Shown here one piece after another: positions 6,726 to 14,083 of a DNA stretch of 18,676 nt. The notes beneath the pieces were generated by a model, which was not told the origin of the DNA, ran no database searches, and saw only the letters and a list, made by a program, of their open reading frames with translations. A program made the translations under genes and the position numbers. How positions within the stretch are numbered: the stretch's first letter is position 1; each line of letters begins with the position of its first letter. The stretch comes from Syntrophales bacterium (lineage in GTDB: Bacteria; Desulfobacterota; Syntrophia; Syntrophales; UBA2210), in NCBI GenBank assembly GCA_030655735.1, contig JAUSPK010000099.1, positions 1-18,676 of the forward strand, read 5' to 3'.

Positions 6726-8435
6726 GTGAGGATACGGAAGAAGCTAGGGGAGATGCTGGTAGGCTCCGGCCTGTTGACTGAGGATAAACTGCAGCAGGCC
6801 CTGACCGGTCAGAAGGGGACGGGCCTGAAGATTGGGCAATATCTGGTCCGGGAGGGGATGGTCAGGGAAGATCAGATTATAGACCAGATCAGCGAACAAC
6901 TGAAGATAGAAAAATATAACCCCACGGAATATCCGATAGACCAGAGTCTGGCGGATATGATCCCCTTCAATATGGCCCAGAAATATCAGATCGTTCCCCT
7001 GAGGAAAAAGATGCACCTCCTCACGGTGGCAATGGCGGACCCAATGGACATCAATGCCATCGACTCCGCGGAGGTGCTCACCAACATGGAGGTCATGCCT
7101 CTTGTCTGCTCGGAAAAGGAGATCAATCAGCTGATTACCCTTACGTACGGAGTCCGGGCGGGGGGACTGCAGCAGGTCTTGGACGGAGTGGAGGCTGTGG
7201 CTTTTGCTGTCCAGGAAGAGACCTCTCCGGAGGATACGGATATCCGCGTCAGTTCTCTCCAGGATATGGCCGAGGAGGCCCCTGTCGTCCGTATCGTGAA
7301 TTCCATCATCGCACAGGCTGTCCGGGAGGGTGCAAGCGATGTCCATATCAGTCCGGAGGCGGACAAGACCCAGCTTAGGTTTCGTATTGACGGGAAGCTC
7401 CGCGAGGTTCCATCCTCCCCCAAATCCCTCATGCTCCCTATTGTGTCGCGGTTAAAGATCCTTTCGAATATGGATATATCCATGTCGAGGATACCTCAGG
7501 ACGGACGATTCACCGTCAGGATGGACAAGAAGGAAATCAATGTCAGGGCGTCCTCGCTTCCCACAATCTATGGGGAAAATATCGTTCTGCGCCTCCTTGA
7601 TATGAGTTCCGGTGTGTACACCCTTGAACAACTGGGGATGTCGGTTGCGGACAGGAAAAAGATAAGATCGGCCATCGTCAAACCCTACGGCATGATCCTC
7701 AGTACCGGGCCGACAGGCAGCGGCAAGAGTACCAGCCTCTATGCGATCCTGAGGGAACTCAACAAACCCGATATCAATATTATTACCCTCGAAGATCCTG
7801 TCGAGTACCGGGTGGACCATATACGCCAAGTCCAGCTCAACCGCAAGGCGGGCATGACCTTCGCCAGCGGGCTCAGATCGATACTTCGCCAGGATCCTGA
7901 TGTTATGCTGGTGGGTGAGATCAGGGATGGCGAGACGGCAGGTCTCGCCGTGCAGGCTGCCCTTACCGGACACAGGGTTTTGAGCACCCTTCACACGAAT
8001 GATTCGGCGGGGGCCATTACACGGCTTACGGAGATGGGGATAGAACGGTTCCTTATATCTTCCGTCCTCCTGGTTTCATTTGCGCAGCGCCTCATGAGGG
8101 CCATCTGTCCGTACTGCAAAGAGCCTTATACACCCCCGATGGATGCGCTCCGGGCATGGGGGCTCGACGGGGTTGAAGATGCCCATTTTCAGCGTGGCAA
8201 GGGGTGTGCCCAATGCATGAATACCGGTTATAAGGGACGCACCGGTGTCTTTGAGGTCCTGCAGATTGATGAGGAGATCCAGGAGATGATCCTTAGAGGA
8301 AAAACGGCACAGGAGATTACACGGGAGATGAAAGAGGCGGGAAAACTCCAAACCCTCAAGGATGATGCTGCGGACAAGGTGGTCAGGGGGATTACGACCC
8401 TTGAAGAGGCGGCATCAACGGTTATGGTGGCGTAG
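6726..8435 (+). CDS. mshE: Pilus assembly ATPase with MshEN-type c-di-GMP module
   Basis: A 569-residue GspE/PilB-family cytoplasmic hexameric ATPase that powers pilus extension. The N-terminus has two 24-residue repeats (residues 6-29 and 35-58) five residues apart, of the form [R/K]-[L/I]-G-x3-V-x2-G-x6-[L/I]-x6-Q. This is the layout of the MshEN cyclic-di-GMP-binding domain, with Lys replacing the usual Arg. Walker A GPTGSGKS is at 328-335 and the Walker B glutamate (LVGEIRD) at about 398. Paired CxxC zinc ligands are C461/C464 and C494/C497. The frame is open from GTG 6666, but GTG 6726 has AGGAAGGA (6711-6718) seven bases upstream and yields the standard N-terminus. No PilT-like retraction ATPase accompanies it. 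Confidence 0.93.
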   Translation: MRIRKKLGEMLVGSGLLTEDKLQQALTGQKGTGLKIGQYLVREGMVREDQIIDQISEQLKIEKYNPTEYPIDQSLADMIPFNMAQKYQIVPLRKKMHLLTVAMADPMDINAIDSAEVLTNMEVMPLVCSEKEINQLITLTYGVRAGGLQQVLDGVEAVAFAVQEETSPEDTDIRVSSLQDMAEEAPVVRIVNSIIAQAVREGASDVHISPEADKTQLRFRIDGKLREVPSSPKSLMLPIVSRLKILSNMDISMSRIPQDGRFTVRMDKKEINVRASSLPTIYGENIVLRLLDMSSGVYTLEQLGMSVADRKKIRSAIVKPYGMILSTGPTGSGKSTSLYAILRELNKPDINIITLEDPVEYRVDHIRQVQLNRKAGMTFASGLRSILRQDPDVMLVGEIRDGETAGLAVQAALTGHRVLSTLHTNDSAGAITRLTEMGIERFLISSVLLVSFAQRLMRAICPYCKEPYTPPMDALRAWGLDGVEDAHFQRGKGCAQCMNTGYKGRTGVFEVLQIDEEIQEMILRGKTAQEITREMKEAGKLQTLKDDAADKVVRGITTLEEAASTVMVA

Positions 8436-8448
8436 AAGGGGAGGATGG

Positions 8449-9666
8449 ATGCCACAGTTTTCTTACAAGGCTATCAACCAGAGCGGGGTCGAGATTTCCG
8501 GTGTTGTTGAAGCCAAATCGGTTGAGGCCGTTCAAAACTTGCTGAGTGAACAGGGGCTTATCCCATCCGCTGTGACGGGAGAAAGTTTTACGTCCGGTAA
8601 TTTTCTGGCCGGGATACAGGCGAAGCTTGCGTCGGTCACAATGAAGGAACTCATTCTCTTTACCAAGCAGTTCAGGACCATGCTTATCGCCGGGCTGCCG
8701 ATACTCAAGGTGCTGGAGATATTGGAGCACCAGACCCAGAACCCGAAACTCAAAAAAGCCCTGACTTCCATGACGGTGGAAATAAGAGAAGGGCTTGCCC
8801 TGAACGAGGCCTTCGGGAAACATCCGGGCATCTTCTCTCCCCTGTATATCAATATGATTGAAGCGGGGGAATCCAGCGGTACTCTCTCCGATGTTCTCGA
8901 CCGCCTGGTCTATATCCTGGAACACGAACACAAGGTACGATCCGATATCAAATCGGCGCTGCAATATCCGATGATGGTTATGGTTGCCCTGGTTATAGCC
9001 TTTTTTGTACTTCTCACCTTTGTTATTCCCAAGTTCGTGGGGATATTTACCAAGGCCGGTCTGGATCTTCCTCTGCCCACCCTCATATGCCTGTACCTGT
9101 ACCAGTTTTTACAGAATTACTGGTACCTGTTGTTAGGTGGCCTTGTCCTTGTGATTCTGGTTTTGCGATACTGGTTTAAGACCGAGCAGGGGCAGTATGT
9201 CCGAGACAAGTTTATTCTACGGATTCCCCTGGTGGGAGTCCTCTTTGTCAAGGCGTCCATGTCCCGTTTTGCAAGTATCTTTTCAATCCTGCAGGCAAGT
9301 GGTGTCACCGTCCTGAGCTCCCTTGACATCCTCTCCGGTACCATCGGCAATGTTGCCATAAGCAGGGAATTCTCGAAGTTGAAGGACAAGATTCAGGAGG
9401 GAAGAGGGATCTCGGCCCCCCTGAGGTCATCGGAATACTTCCCCCCCATGGTCGTGGACATGGTGGCGGTGGGAGAAGAATCAGGGGAGCTTGAACAGAT
9501 GCTTCAGGTTATCTCGACCCATTATGATGACGAGGTGGAATATGCCGTTAAGGGGTTGTCGGAAGCGATAGGGCCGATCCTGATTATTTCTCTTGCGGCG
9601 ATAGTCGGTTTTTTTGCCATGGCCATATTTCTCCCCATGTGGGATCTCACGAAGATGGTCAGGTAA
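8449..9666 (+). CDS. mshG: Inner-membrane platform protein (PilC/GspF family, MshG-like)
   Basis: A 405-residue polytopic platform protein that, in this family, turns with the ATPase and inserts pilins into the growing fibre. It starts MPQFSYKAINQSG, the usual GspF/PilC opening. Two GspF repeats follow (about 65-190 with LPILKVLEIL and EAGESSGTL, and about 270-390 with SGVTVLSSLDIL and VGEESGELEQML). Membrane spans lie at about 170-195, 220-245 and 375-398. ATG 8449 sits four to five bases after GGGGAGG, 13 bp past the ATPase stop; the open frame extends upstream but without family similarity. Its last 66 coding bases are repeated at 10276-10341. Confidence 0.93.
   Translation: MPQFSYKAINQSGVEISGVVEAKSVEAVQNLLSEQGLIPSAVTGESFTSGNFLAGIQAKLASVTMKELILFTKQFRTMLIAGLPILKVLEILEHQTQNPKLKKALTSMTVEIREGLALNEAFGKHPGIFSPLYINMIEAGESSGTLSDVLDRLVYILEHEHKVRSDIKSALQYPMMVMVALVIAFFVLLTFVIPKFVGIFTKAGLDLPLPTLICLYLYQFLQNYWYLLLGGLVLVILVLRYWFKTEQGQYVRDKFILRIPLVGVLFVKASMSRFASIFSILQASGVTVLSSLDILSGTIGNVAISREFSKLKDKIQEGRGISAPLRSSEYFPPMVVDMVAVGEESGELEQMLQVISTHYDDEVEYAVKGLSEAIGPILIISLAAIVGFFAMAIFLPMWDLTKMVR
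9598..9663 (+). repeat. Parent copy of duplicated mshG 3' end
   Basis: These 66 bases encode AIVGFFAMAIFLPMWDLTKMVR and match 10276-10341 at 57 of 66 positions by my count. They mark one boundary of an inferred tandem duplication that includes a pilin gene. Confidence 0.85.
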
Positions 9667-9788
9667 CACGGCTGCGTGGACATAAACGGTTAAAGTTGTT
9701 GAATAAATGTCCGATACATAGTAAGGAAGAAATTACCCATTTGATAGTAGTGGCAAGGGGGAAACAGATCAGAGGGGGAAGGGTCATC

Positions 9789-10251
9789 GTGAATGGCACG
9801 GTAATGAGCCAAAAAGGCTTTACACTGATCGAGATCATTGCGGTCCTGATCATTTTGGGTGTCCTGGCGGCAGTGGCCGTTCCGAAGTATATGGACTTTA
9901 CGGCGGATGCTCGAAAACAAGCCTTGGAGGGGGCCCTTGCAGAGGGACTGTCAACCGTCAATATCGCGTATGCCAAGTTGATGCTGTCGAACGGCGGCAC
10001 TGTGTGTGACGACGGACCAGATTACTGCCAAGGCCAATGCAAACAAGCCAGCGAGTGATGAATCCAGTTATACCTTCGCGACCAGCGGGACGGGTGTGCT
10101 GGTCACGGTCGGAGGCAAGGGAGGGTCGGATTTTTCGGACGTGACGGCCATTGCCAAGACGTGGGAGAATGCGTCTTCGACAGCAACGACAACGACAACG
10201 ACAACGACTTTGCCGTCAGGGGGACATCATGGGGGTCATGGATGGGATTGA
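9789..10251 (+). pseudogene. Frameshifted first major-pilin gene (MshA/MshB-like)
   Basis: A type IV prepilin split by a frameshift. Frame one (9789-10058) starts at GTG 9789, with a G-rich SD just upstream, and gives a 10-residue leader ending QKG before FTLIE, the same leader length as the second pilin. It runs through the pilin helix, then leaves the homologous frame near (TG)4 at 10001-10008 and stops. The frame continued from 10006 to 10251 carries the rest (TTDQITAKANANKPASDESS...), aligning with the intact pilin at 10545. The helix region is 46/57 identical to that pilin. The second part ends in a run of eight Thr, LPSGG and HHGGHGWD, absent from the intact paralogue. It may be a dead gene, a phase-off gene or a sequencing error. 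If repaired, it would be about 152 residues. Confidence 0.75.
10185..10208 (+). repeat. Four tandem AACGAC hexamers
   Basis: Four perfect copies of AACGAC in the 3' part of the frameshifted pilin encode a Thr tract. The 6-bp unit preserves frame, so gain or loss of units would change the Thr count in pairs. Thr-rich tails are plausible O-glycan sites or flexible linkers. Confidence 0.85.
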
Positions 10252-10275
10252 TATCCCTTCGGAACTGCCGTACGT

Positions 10276-10347
10276 GCGATAGTCGGATTCTTTGCCATGG
10301 CCATAGTCCTCCCCATGCGGGATCTTGCAAAGATGGTCGGGAGATAA
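10276..10347 (+). pseudogene. Relic of a second mshG 3' end
   Basis: The stretch reads AIVGFFAMAIVLPM-R-DLAKMVGR then TAA, matching the MshG-like C-terminus (AIVGFFAMAIFLPM-W-DLTKMVR). The 66-base overlap with 9598-9663 is about 86 percent identical. There is no start codon or upstream platform sequence, so it is non-functional. Its position directly before the second pilin, mirroring the parent copy before the first pilin, shows that an mshG-pilin unit was copied in tandem and the second platform copy then largely lost. Confidence 0.85.
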
Positions 10348-10455
10348 CGGTGCGCGGTGCGCGAAGGGGTCTTGTATGACGGGGACGTCGATTATACATG
10401 GTTTGCATTGGGACCCCGGACGTGCAGCAACGGAAAAATGGACGAAAGGAGGGCA

Positions 10456-10484
10456 TTGAAAAAGTATCAGAGATAGTATATAGA
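10456..10484 (+). promoter_or_regulatory. Putative promoter of the intact pilin
   Basis: TTGAAA (10456-10461), 17 bp, TATAGA (10479-10484) makes a reasonable sigma70-type promoter ending about 60 bp before the pilin ATG. A dedicated promoter suits a major pilin that must be made in excess. The remainder of 10252-10544 holds the mshG relic and no other gene I can support. Confidence 0.45.
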
Positions 10485-10544
10485 CAGCCTTATTACACGA
10501 AAACAACGGTGAATATAACACATTCCAAAGAGGAGGATTGTAGG

Positions 10545-10913
10545 ATGAAAAATGCGTTGAAAAACCAGAAGGGTTTTACACTGATCGAGATTATCGCGGT
10601 CCTGATCATCTTAGGGATTTTGGCGGCAGTGGCCGTGCCGAAGTATATGGACCTGACGGCGGATGCACAGAAAAAGGCTATGCAGGGTGCACTCGCAGAG
10701 GGAATGTCAACGATGAGCCTTTCTTACGCAAAGTTGATGCTCTCTGCCGGGTCAGCCACAACAGAGGCTATTGCAACTAAAGCCACAGCAAACCCACCTG
10801 CATCTGAAGATTTTAGTTACACTTTCGCCTCTAGTGGAGTGGTAACCGTGGGTGCTAAAGCAGCCGGTGCAGTTGCAGGTGCCACAGCCGTTACAAAACA
10901 ATGGGGGAAATAA
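10545..10913 (+). CDS. mshA: Intact major type IV pilin (MshA-like)
   Basis: A 122-residue prepilin. The leader MKNALKNQKG is cleaved before FTLIE, with Glu at position +5, and the hydrophobic N-terminal helix IIAVLIILGILAAVAV follows. The globular part is short (mature about 112 residues) and has no cysteine, so the disulfide-bonded D-region of many pilins is missing. It is rich in Ala, Ser and Thr (SAGSATTEAIATKATANPPAS, about residues 66-86), a plausible O-glycan surface. ATG 10545 has AGGAGG at 10531-10536, the strongest RBS in the region. It is the likely main fibre subunit: intact, with its own probable promoter and followed by a strong terminator. The minus-strand glycosylation genes end tail-to-tail with it. 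Confidence 0.9.
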   Translation: MKNALKNQKGFTLIEIIAVLIILGILAAVAVPKYMDLTADAQKKAMQGALAEGMSTMSLSYAKLMLSAGSATTEAIATKATANPPASEDFSYTFASSGVVTVGAKAAGAVAGATAVTKQWGK

Positions 10914-10948
10914 GAAGTAAAACATAAAGTATCTCTTGGTCTTTAAAA

Positions 10949-10979
10949 CGGGGCGGGATTATATCCTGCCCCGCTTTTT
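10949..10979. terminator. Strong bidirectional rho-independent terminator
   Basis: CGGGGCGGGAT, loop TAT, ATCCTGCCCCG forms an 11-bp stem with one G-U pair, followed by TTTTT on the + strand. On the minus strand the same hairpin is followed by TTTTAAAG. It separates the pilin from the convergent GT-C/TPR gene and probably stops both transcripts. Confidence 0.85.
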
Positions 10980-10985
10980 CCCCTT

Positions 10986-13067
10986 TTACCGCCGCACCTG
11001 GTCATCAAAATTGTCGGTAATGATAGATATAATCTCTTCCGGGTCCGGCGTGTATGCCAGAGGTCGTGTATCCTTCAGAACCTTGTCAACAAGTTCATGC
11101 CACCCCTGTGATCCTTTTAGACAGATCAGTCTTCCTATAGTCCGGAAAAGGGCGTCTTGATCGTTGCCCGTGGAATACAGTTTAATCAGTGCAAGATTCC
11201 CCTCAAGATCGTTCGGATTTTTCTCTAGATATCTCTTCCAGTAAACAGTTGCCAGCTGGTTGTTGCCCTTCCTGCGGAAGGCCTCTCCCAAGACACACAG
11301 GGCATTGGACAGATCTGGATCAAGCGACAGGGCACGGCGGGCCTCCTTGATTGCCTGATCGTACTTCCCCGCCTTGAGCAGAATAAATCCCATCGTATGG
11401 TGGAGAGAAGCATTGTCCGGCCATGAAGAAAGGGCCACGAGAAGTCCTTTGCCGGCTTTGAACAGATCACCTTTCATGATGAGGCAAAGGGCGATCTCCT
11501 GATGGGCCGGCCAGTAGCCGGGATAAACCTCCAGGGCCGATCGGAAAAGCTCAAGCGCCTTGTCGGATTCCCCCTTCACGTGGAGGTGGTACATGCCGAG
11601 GTTGTACAGATTGACCCCCCGGTTTGAGAGATTTGTCTGCCTGTCCAGTTTCAGCGCCTTGGAATATGACTCGTAAGCCTCATCGTGCAGGCCCAGATCC
11701 CAATAGGCAGCCCCCAGATTGTTATATGGGCGGCTCAGCGTGGGGGTCTTTTCCACATTATCTGACCATAAGAGAAGGGGATGCTCAAACAGGGTATTGC
11801 GAATAAAGACGGTATGCCCCTGTGCGGAGAGGAGAAAGATAAAAACGGCGACCATCGTAAACTGGATTGCTTTTGTATAAGAAAAATAATTTATTACGTA
11901 CAGCATGAAGATGACCACCGGGACAAAAAAGAACATCGAAGGTATATAATTTCTGTGTTCGTACATCAGCTCAAGCGGTATAAAAGAGCCTTCGATTAAA
12001 TGGTTTAAGAAGAAGAAAAGGATGCAGAAGGAGATAAGCGGTCTTTTTCGTGCGATATATACGGCGAGGGCAATCAGTATAACTATAACGGCGATAGCCG
12101 GCAGGGTATCCCATGGTGTCAGGAGCGATTGTGATATCTCAATGTCATGGATCAGTGTCAGGCGGGAACTGATGGGATAGAGCAGGATCGTTATGTAAAA
12201 GATGATGATCCTGGGTTCCGTCAGTAGCCTCTCGGTGAGCGTAAACGGTCTGTTATTATAGCCGGTTAAGAGTGATGAGATATCCGTATAGAGGAATCCA
12301 ACTGCCAGGACGACAAGGATTGCGGGGATGAGCAGCTTTACATTCTTTATGATAGTTTCACGCGTGACGCCTTGGATCAGCAGCAGGTCGTAGAGCCATA
12401 TGCTGACAGGGAGCATGGCGGCATTCTCCTTGGTGGCGAGGGAGGCTGTAGCCGAAAGGGCGCATAATCCCAGGAAGAGCACCTGTTCCCACGTCCTGTC
12501 AGTGGTTCTTCCCTTGAGATAGAAGTACATGGCCATGATGTAAAAAAGGCCGGCCATGCTCGCCATCCGCTGGACGATGTAGGTCACCGCGGTTGTCTGC
12601 ACCGGGCTGGTGGCCCAGAAGAACGCGGCCAGGAGCGCGATGCCGTAGGAGGCGGGGCCGTATCGCCCCCGAATCGTCGGGAGCCTGAGCGTATTGTATA
12701 TGAAGAGAAACAAAAAGACGGATGACATATAATGAATGATGAAGTTGACAAGGTGGTATCCGACGACATCGAGCTTGCCGAAATAGTAGTTCAGGGCAAA
12801 GGTGAGGTATGAAAGGGGCCGGGAGATTCTTCCACCCTCCGGCGCGTACAAGGTCTTCTTGATATCGGACCAGTCAAGGGTCTTCAGTGTGATGTTTTTA
12901 TTTTCAACGATATTAGGTCTGTCATCGAATTGCCACGCGCCGTGAAAACTGTTTCCGTAGATTATGATCAAAAAGAGAAGGAGGGCGATACCGGCAAATG
13001 CGTATCTTCTGCCGTCGGGGAAGCGCCGTCCGATCTTGAGATCAAATCCGTTGTCTTTCGTTATCAT
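10986..13067 (-). CDS. GT-C membrane glycosyltransferase with TPRs (TMTC-like)
   Basis: A 693-residue polytopic protein with five TPR units at the C-terminus. The membrane half has about ten spans. Its first outside loop carries FDD (residues 47-49) in NSFHGAWQFDDRPNIVENKNI, then RPLSYLTFALNYYFG and GYHLVNFIIHY. Later come TKENAAMLPVSIWLYD and YEHRNYIPS. This order matches eukaryotic TMTC proteins (GT105 O-mannosyltransferases) and related bacterial TPR proteins; the acidic loop is the usual GT-C active-site position. TPRs cover about 455-640 (for example NNLGAAYWDLGLHDEAYESY). Predicted role: transfer of a lipid-linked sugar to a protein outside the membrane, with pilin the obvious neighbour. 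The substrate is inferred. It overlaps the upstream gene by 4 bp (ATGA) and is the last gene of the minus operon. Confidence 0.75.
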   Translation of the reverse strand: MITKDNGFDLKIGRRFPDGRRYAFAGIALLLFLIIIYGNSFHGAWQFDDRPNIVENKNITLKTLDWSDIKKTLYAPEGGRISRPLSYLTFALNYYFGKLDVVGYHLVNFIIHYMSSVFLFLFIYNTLRLPTIRGRYGPASYGIALLAAFFWATSPVQTTAVTYIVQRMASMAGLFYIMAMYFYLKGRTTDRTWEQVLFLGLCALSATASLATKENAAMLPVSIWLYDLLLIQGVTRETIIKNVKLLIPAILVVLAVGFLYTDISSLLTGYNNRPFTLTERLLTEPRIIIFYITILLYPISSRLTLIHDIEISQSLLTPWDTLPAIAVIVILIALAVYIARKRPLISFCILFFFLNHLIEGSFIPLELMYEHRNYIPSMFFFVPVVIFMLYVINYFSYTKAIQFTMVAVFIFLLSAQGHTVFIRNTLFEHPLLLWSDNVEKTPTLSRPYNNLGAAYWDLGLHDEAYESYSKALKLDRQTNLSNRGVNLYNLGMYHLHVKGESDKALELFRSALEVYPGYWPAHQEIALCLIMKGDLFKAGKGLLVALSSWPDNASLHHTMGFILLKAGKYDQAIKEARRALSLDPDLSNALCVLGEAFRRKGNNQLATVYWKRYLEKNPNDLEGNLALIKLYSTGNDQDALFRTIGRLICLKGSQGWHELVDKVLKDTRPLAYTPDPEEIISIITDNFDDQVRR

Positions 13068-13993
13068 TTTTTATTCCCTGTCAGTTCCCGGGTAAGCAGA
13101 AAGCTGAAGATCGGTCCCAGGATAAAGATCGGAATCAGGGAAGCCGCCCTGATGACCAATGACGCCATTAACCCGATACCGGCACCAATACCCAGAATTC
13201 CCGAGCTAAGAGCTGTTATGGCTTCCGAGATGCCGAAGTTTCCGGGAGTCACCTTTATCAGGATGGAAAAACTGGAGAAAATGCTGATTAAAAAGATTGA
13301 CCTGAATGGGAGAGGTTCATCGGAAAGCGCGCCAAAAGCCAGCCAGAAGGCGATGCCATTCAAAAGAACCGTTGCCAGTGTATACAGTGCAAGCCTTATC
13401 AAGAGGGGCAGGTCTTTCCGTATGAATGCCCATCCGTCAAAAGCGCTGTTCAGAGAGAGGGCAACCCGATTGTTGCCGGGAATTTTAATGGTGGGAATCA
13501 GGGCACAGGAGGAGATGGTCAGCACCACCCCCACAAAGAAAAGCATCAGTTCCCCAGAGTGCCCCGGCCTTTCGAAAGGCAGGGCCACGACCACGATACC
13601 CGCGATACCGGCGACCCAGAAATAGATCAGGTAACTTGCCCCGAGAACCGATATGAATTTCGCATACGGAAAGGAATGGCGGAGCTTCAGATAGGATGCC
13701 CGGGCAAGCATCCCGCCGGAGAAGGGGGTGATATAATTTCCCATGGCCGTGACAAAGGGGAGCCCGAGCCATTCCTTGGCGGTCAGCGTTATGTTGAACT
13801 TGGCCGCGACCGCCCTCAGCAGGAGACCATTGAAGGCGTGAAAAAGGAGTATGGCTGCGACAAGGGAGACAGCCGCGACCGGGCTTATCTGCCTGATATA
13901 TTCGATGAGATGACGCTGAGAGGCAAGGCAGACAGCTATGACGGCGACAAAAACCCCTGTCGCAATAATCAACCATATTCGTCTCTTTTTCAT
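13064..13993 (-). CDS. UPF0104/AglD-type flippase-like membrane protein
   Basis: A 309-residue integral membrane protein with about eight spans of the lysylphosphatidylglycerol-synthase transmembrane family (UPF0104, YbhN, AglD). Visible family marks are GNYITPFSGGMLARASYL and TPGNFGISEAI. Relatives sit in cell-envelope and archaeal N-glycosylation loci and are thought to move or handle lipid-linked intermediates; none of that is proven here. Placed between sugar-nucleotide and GT-C genes, it could help translocate the polyprenyl-linked sugar. Start: ATG 13993 (MKKRRIW) has GGAG 11 bases upstream; ATG 14023 is possible and adds ten residues. It is translationally coupled (ATGA) to the downstream GT-C gene. 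Confidence 0.75.
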   Translation of the reverse strand: MKKRRIWLIIATGVFVAVIAVCLASQRHLIEYIRQISPVAAVSLVAAILLFHAFNGLLLRAVAAKFNITLTAKEWLGLPFVTAMGNYITPFSGGMLARASYLKLRHSFPYAKFISVLGASYLIYFWVAGIAGIVVVALPFERPGHSGELMLFFVGVVLTISSCALIPTIKIPGNNRVALSLNSAFDGWAFIRKDLPLLIRLALYTLATVLLNGIAFWLAFGALSDEPLPFRSIFLISIFSSFSILIKVTPGNFGISEAITALSSGILGIGAGIGLMASLVIRAASLIPIFILGPIFSFLLTRELTGNKK

Positions 13994-14083
13994 CTTAGTA
14001 TAAACTCCACGTGAACGGCTCATAATATCGTTCGCTCTGCTTTCGGATTGCGATATATCCCAATTTTATCCTGAATTCATGCT

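Noticed and set aside
10001..10008. Programmed ribosomal frameshift in the first pilin
   Set aside because: The shift needed is +1, with no stop or rare codon at the site, no slippery heptamer and no obvious downstream structure; mutation or slippage is simpler.
10185..10208. AACGAC tandem array considered as a CRISPR or integration site
   Set aside because: The units are 6 bp with no spacers and translate in the pilin frame as Thr codons; it is a simple coding repeat.
12930..14014. Plus-strand open frames (231 and 151 codons) opposite the flippase-like and GT-C genes
   Set aside because: The minus strand has clear membrane-protein motifs and coupled starts; the plus-strand products look like shadow translation.
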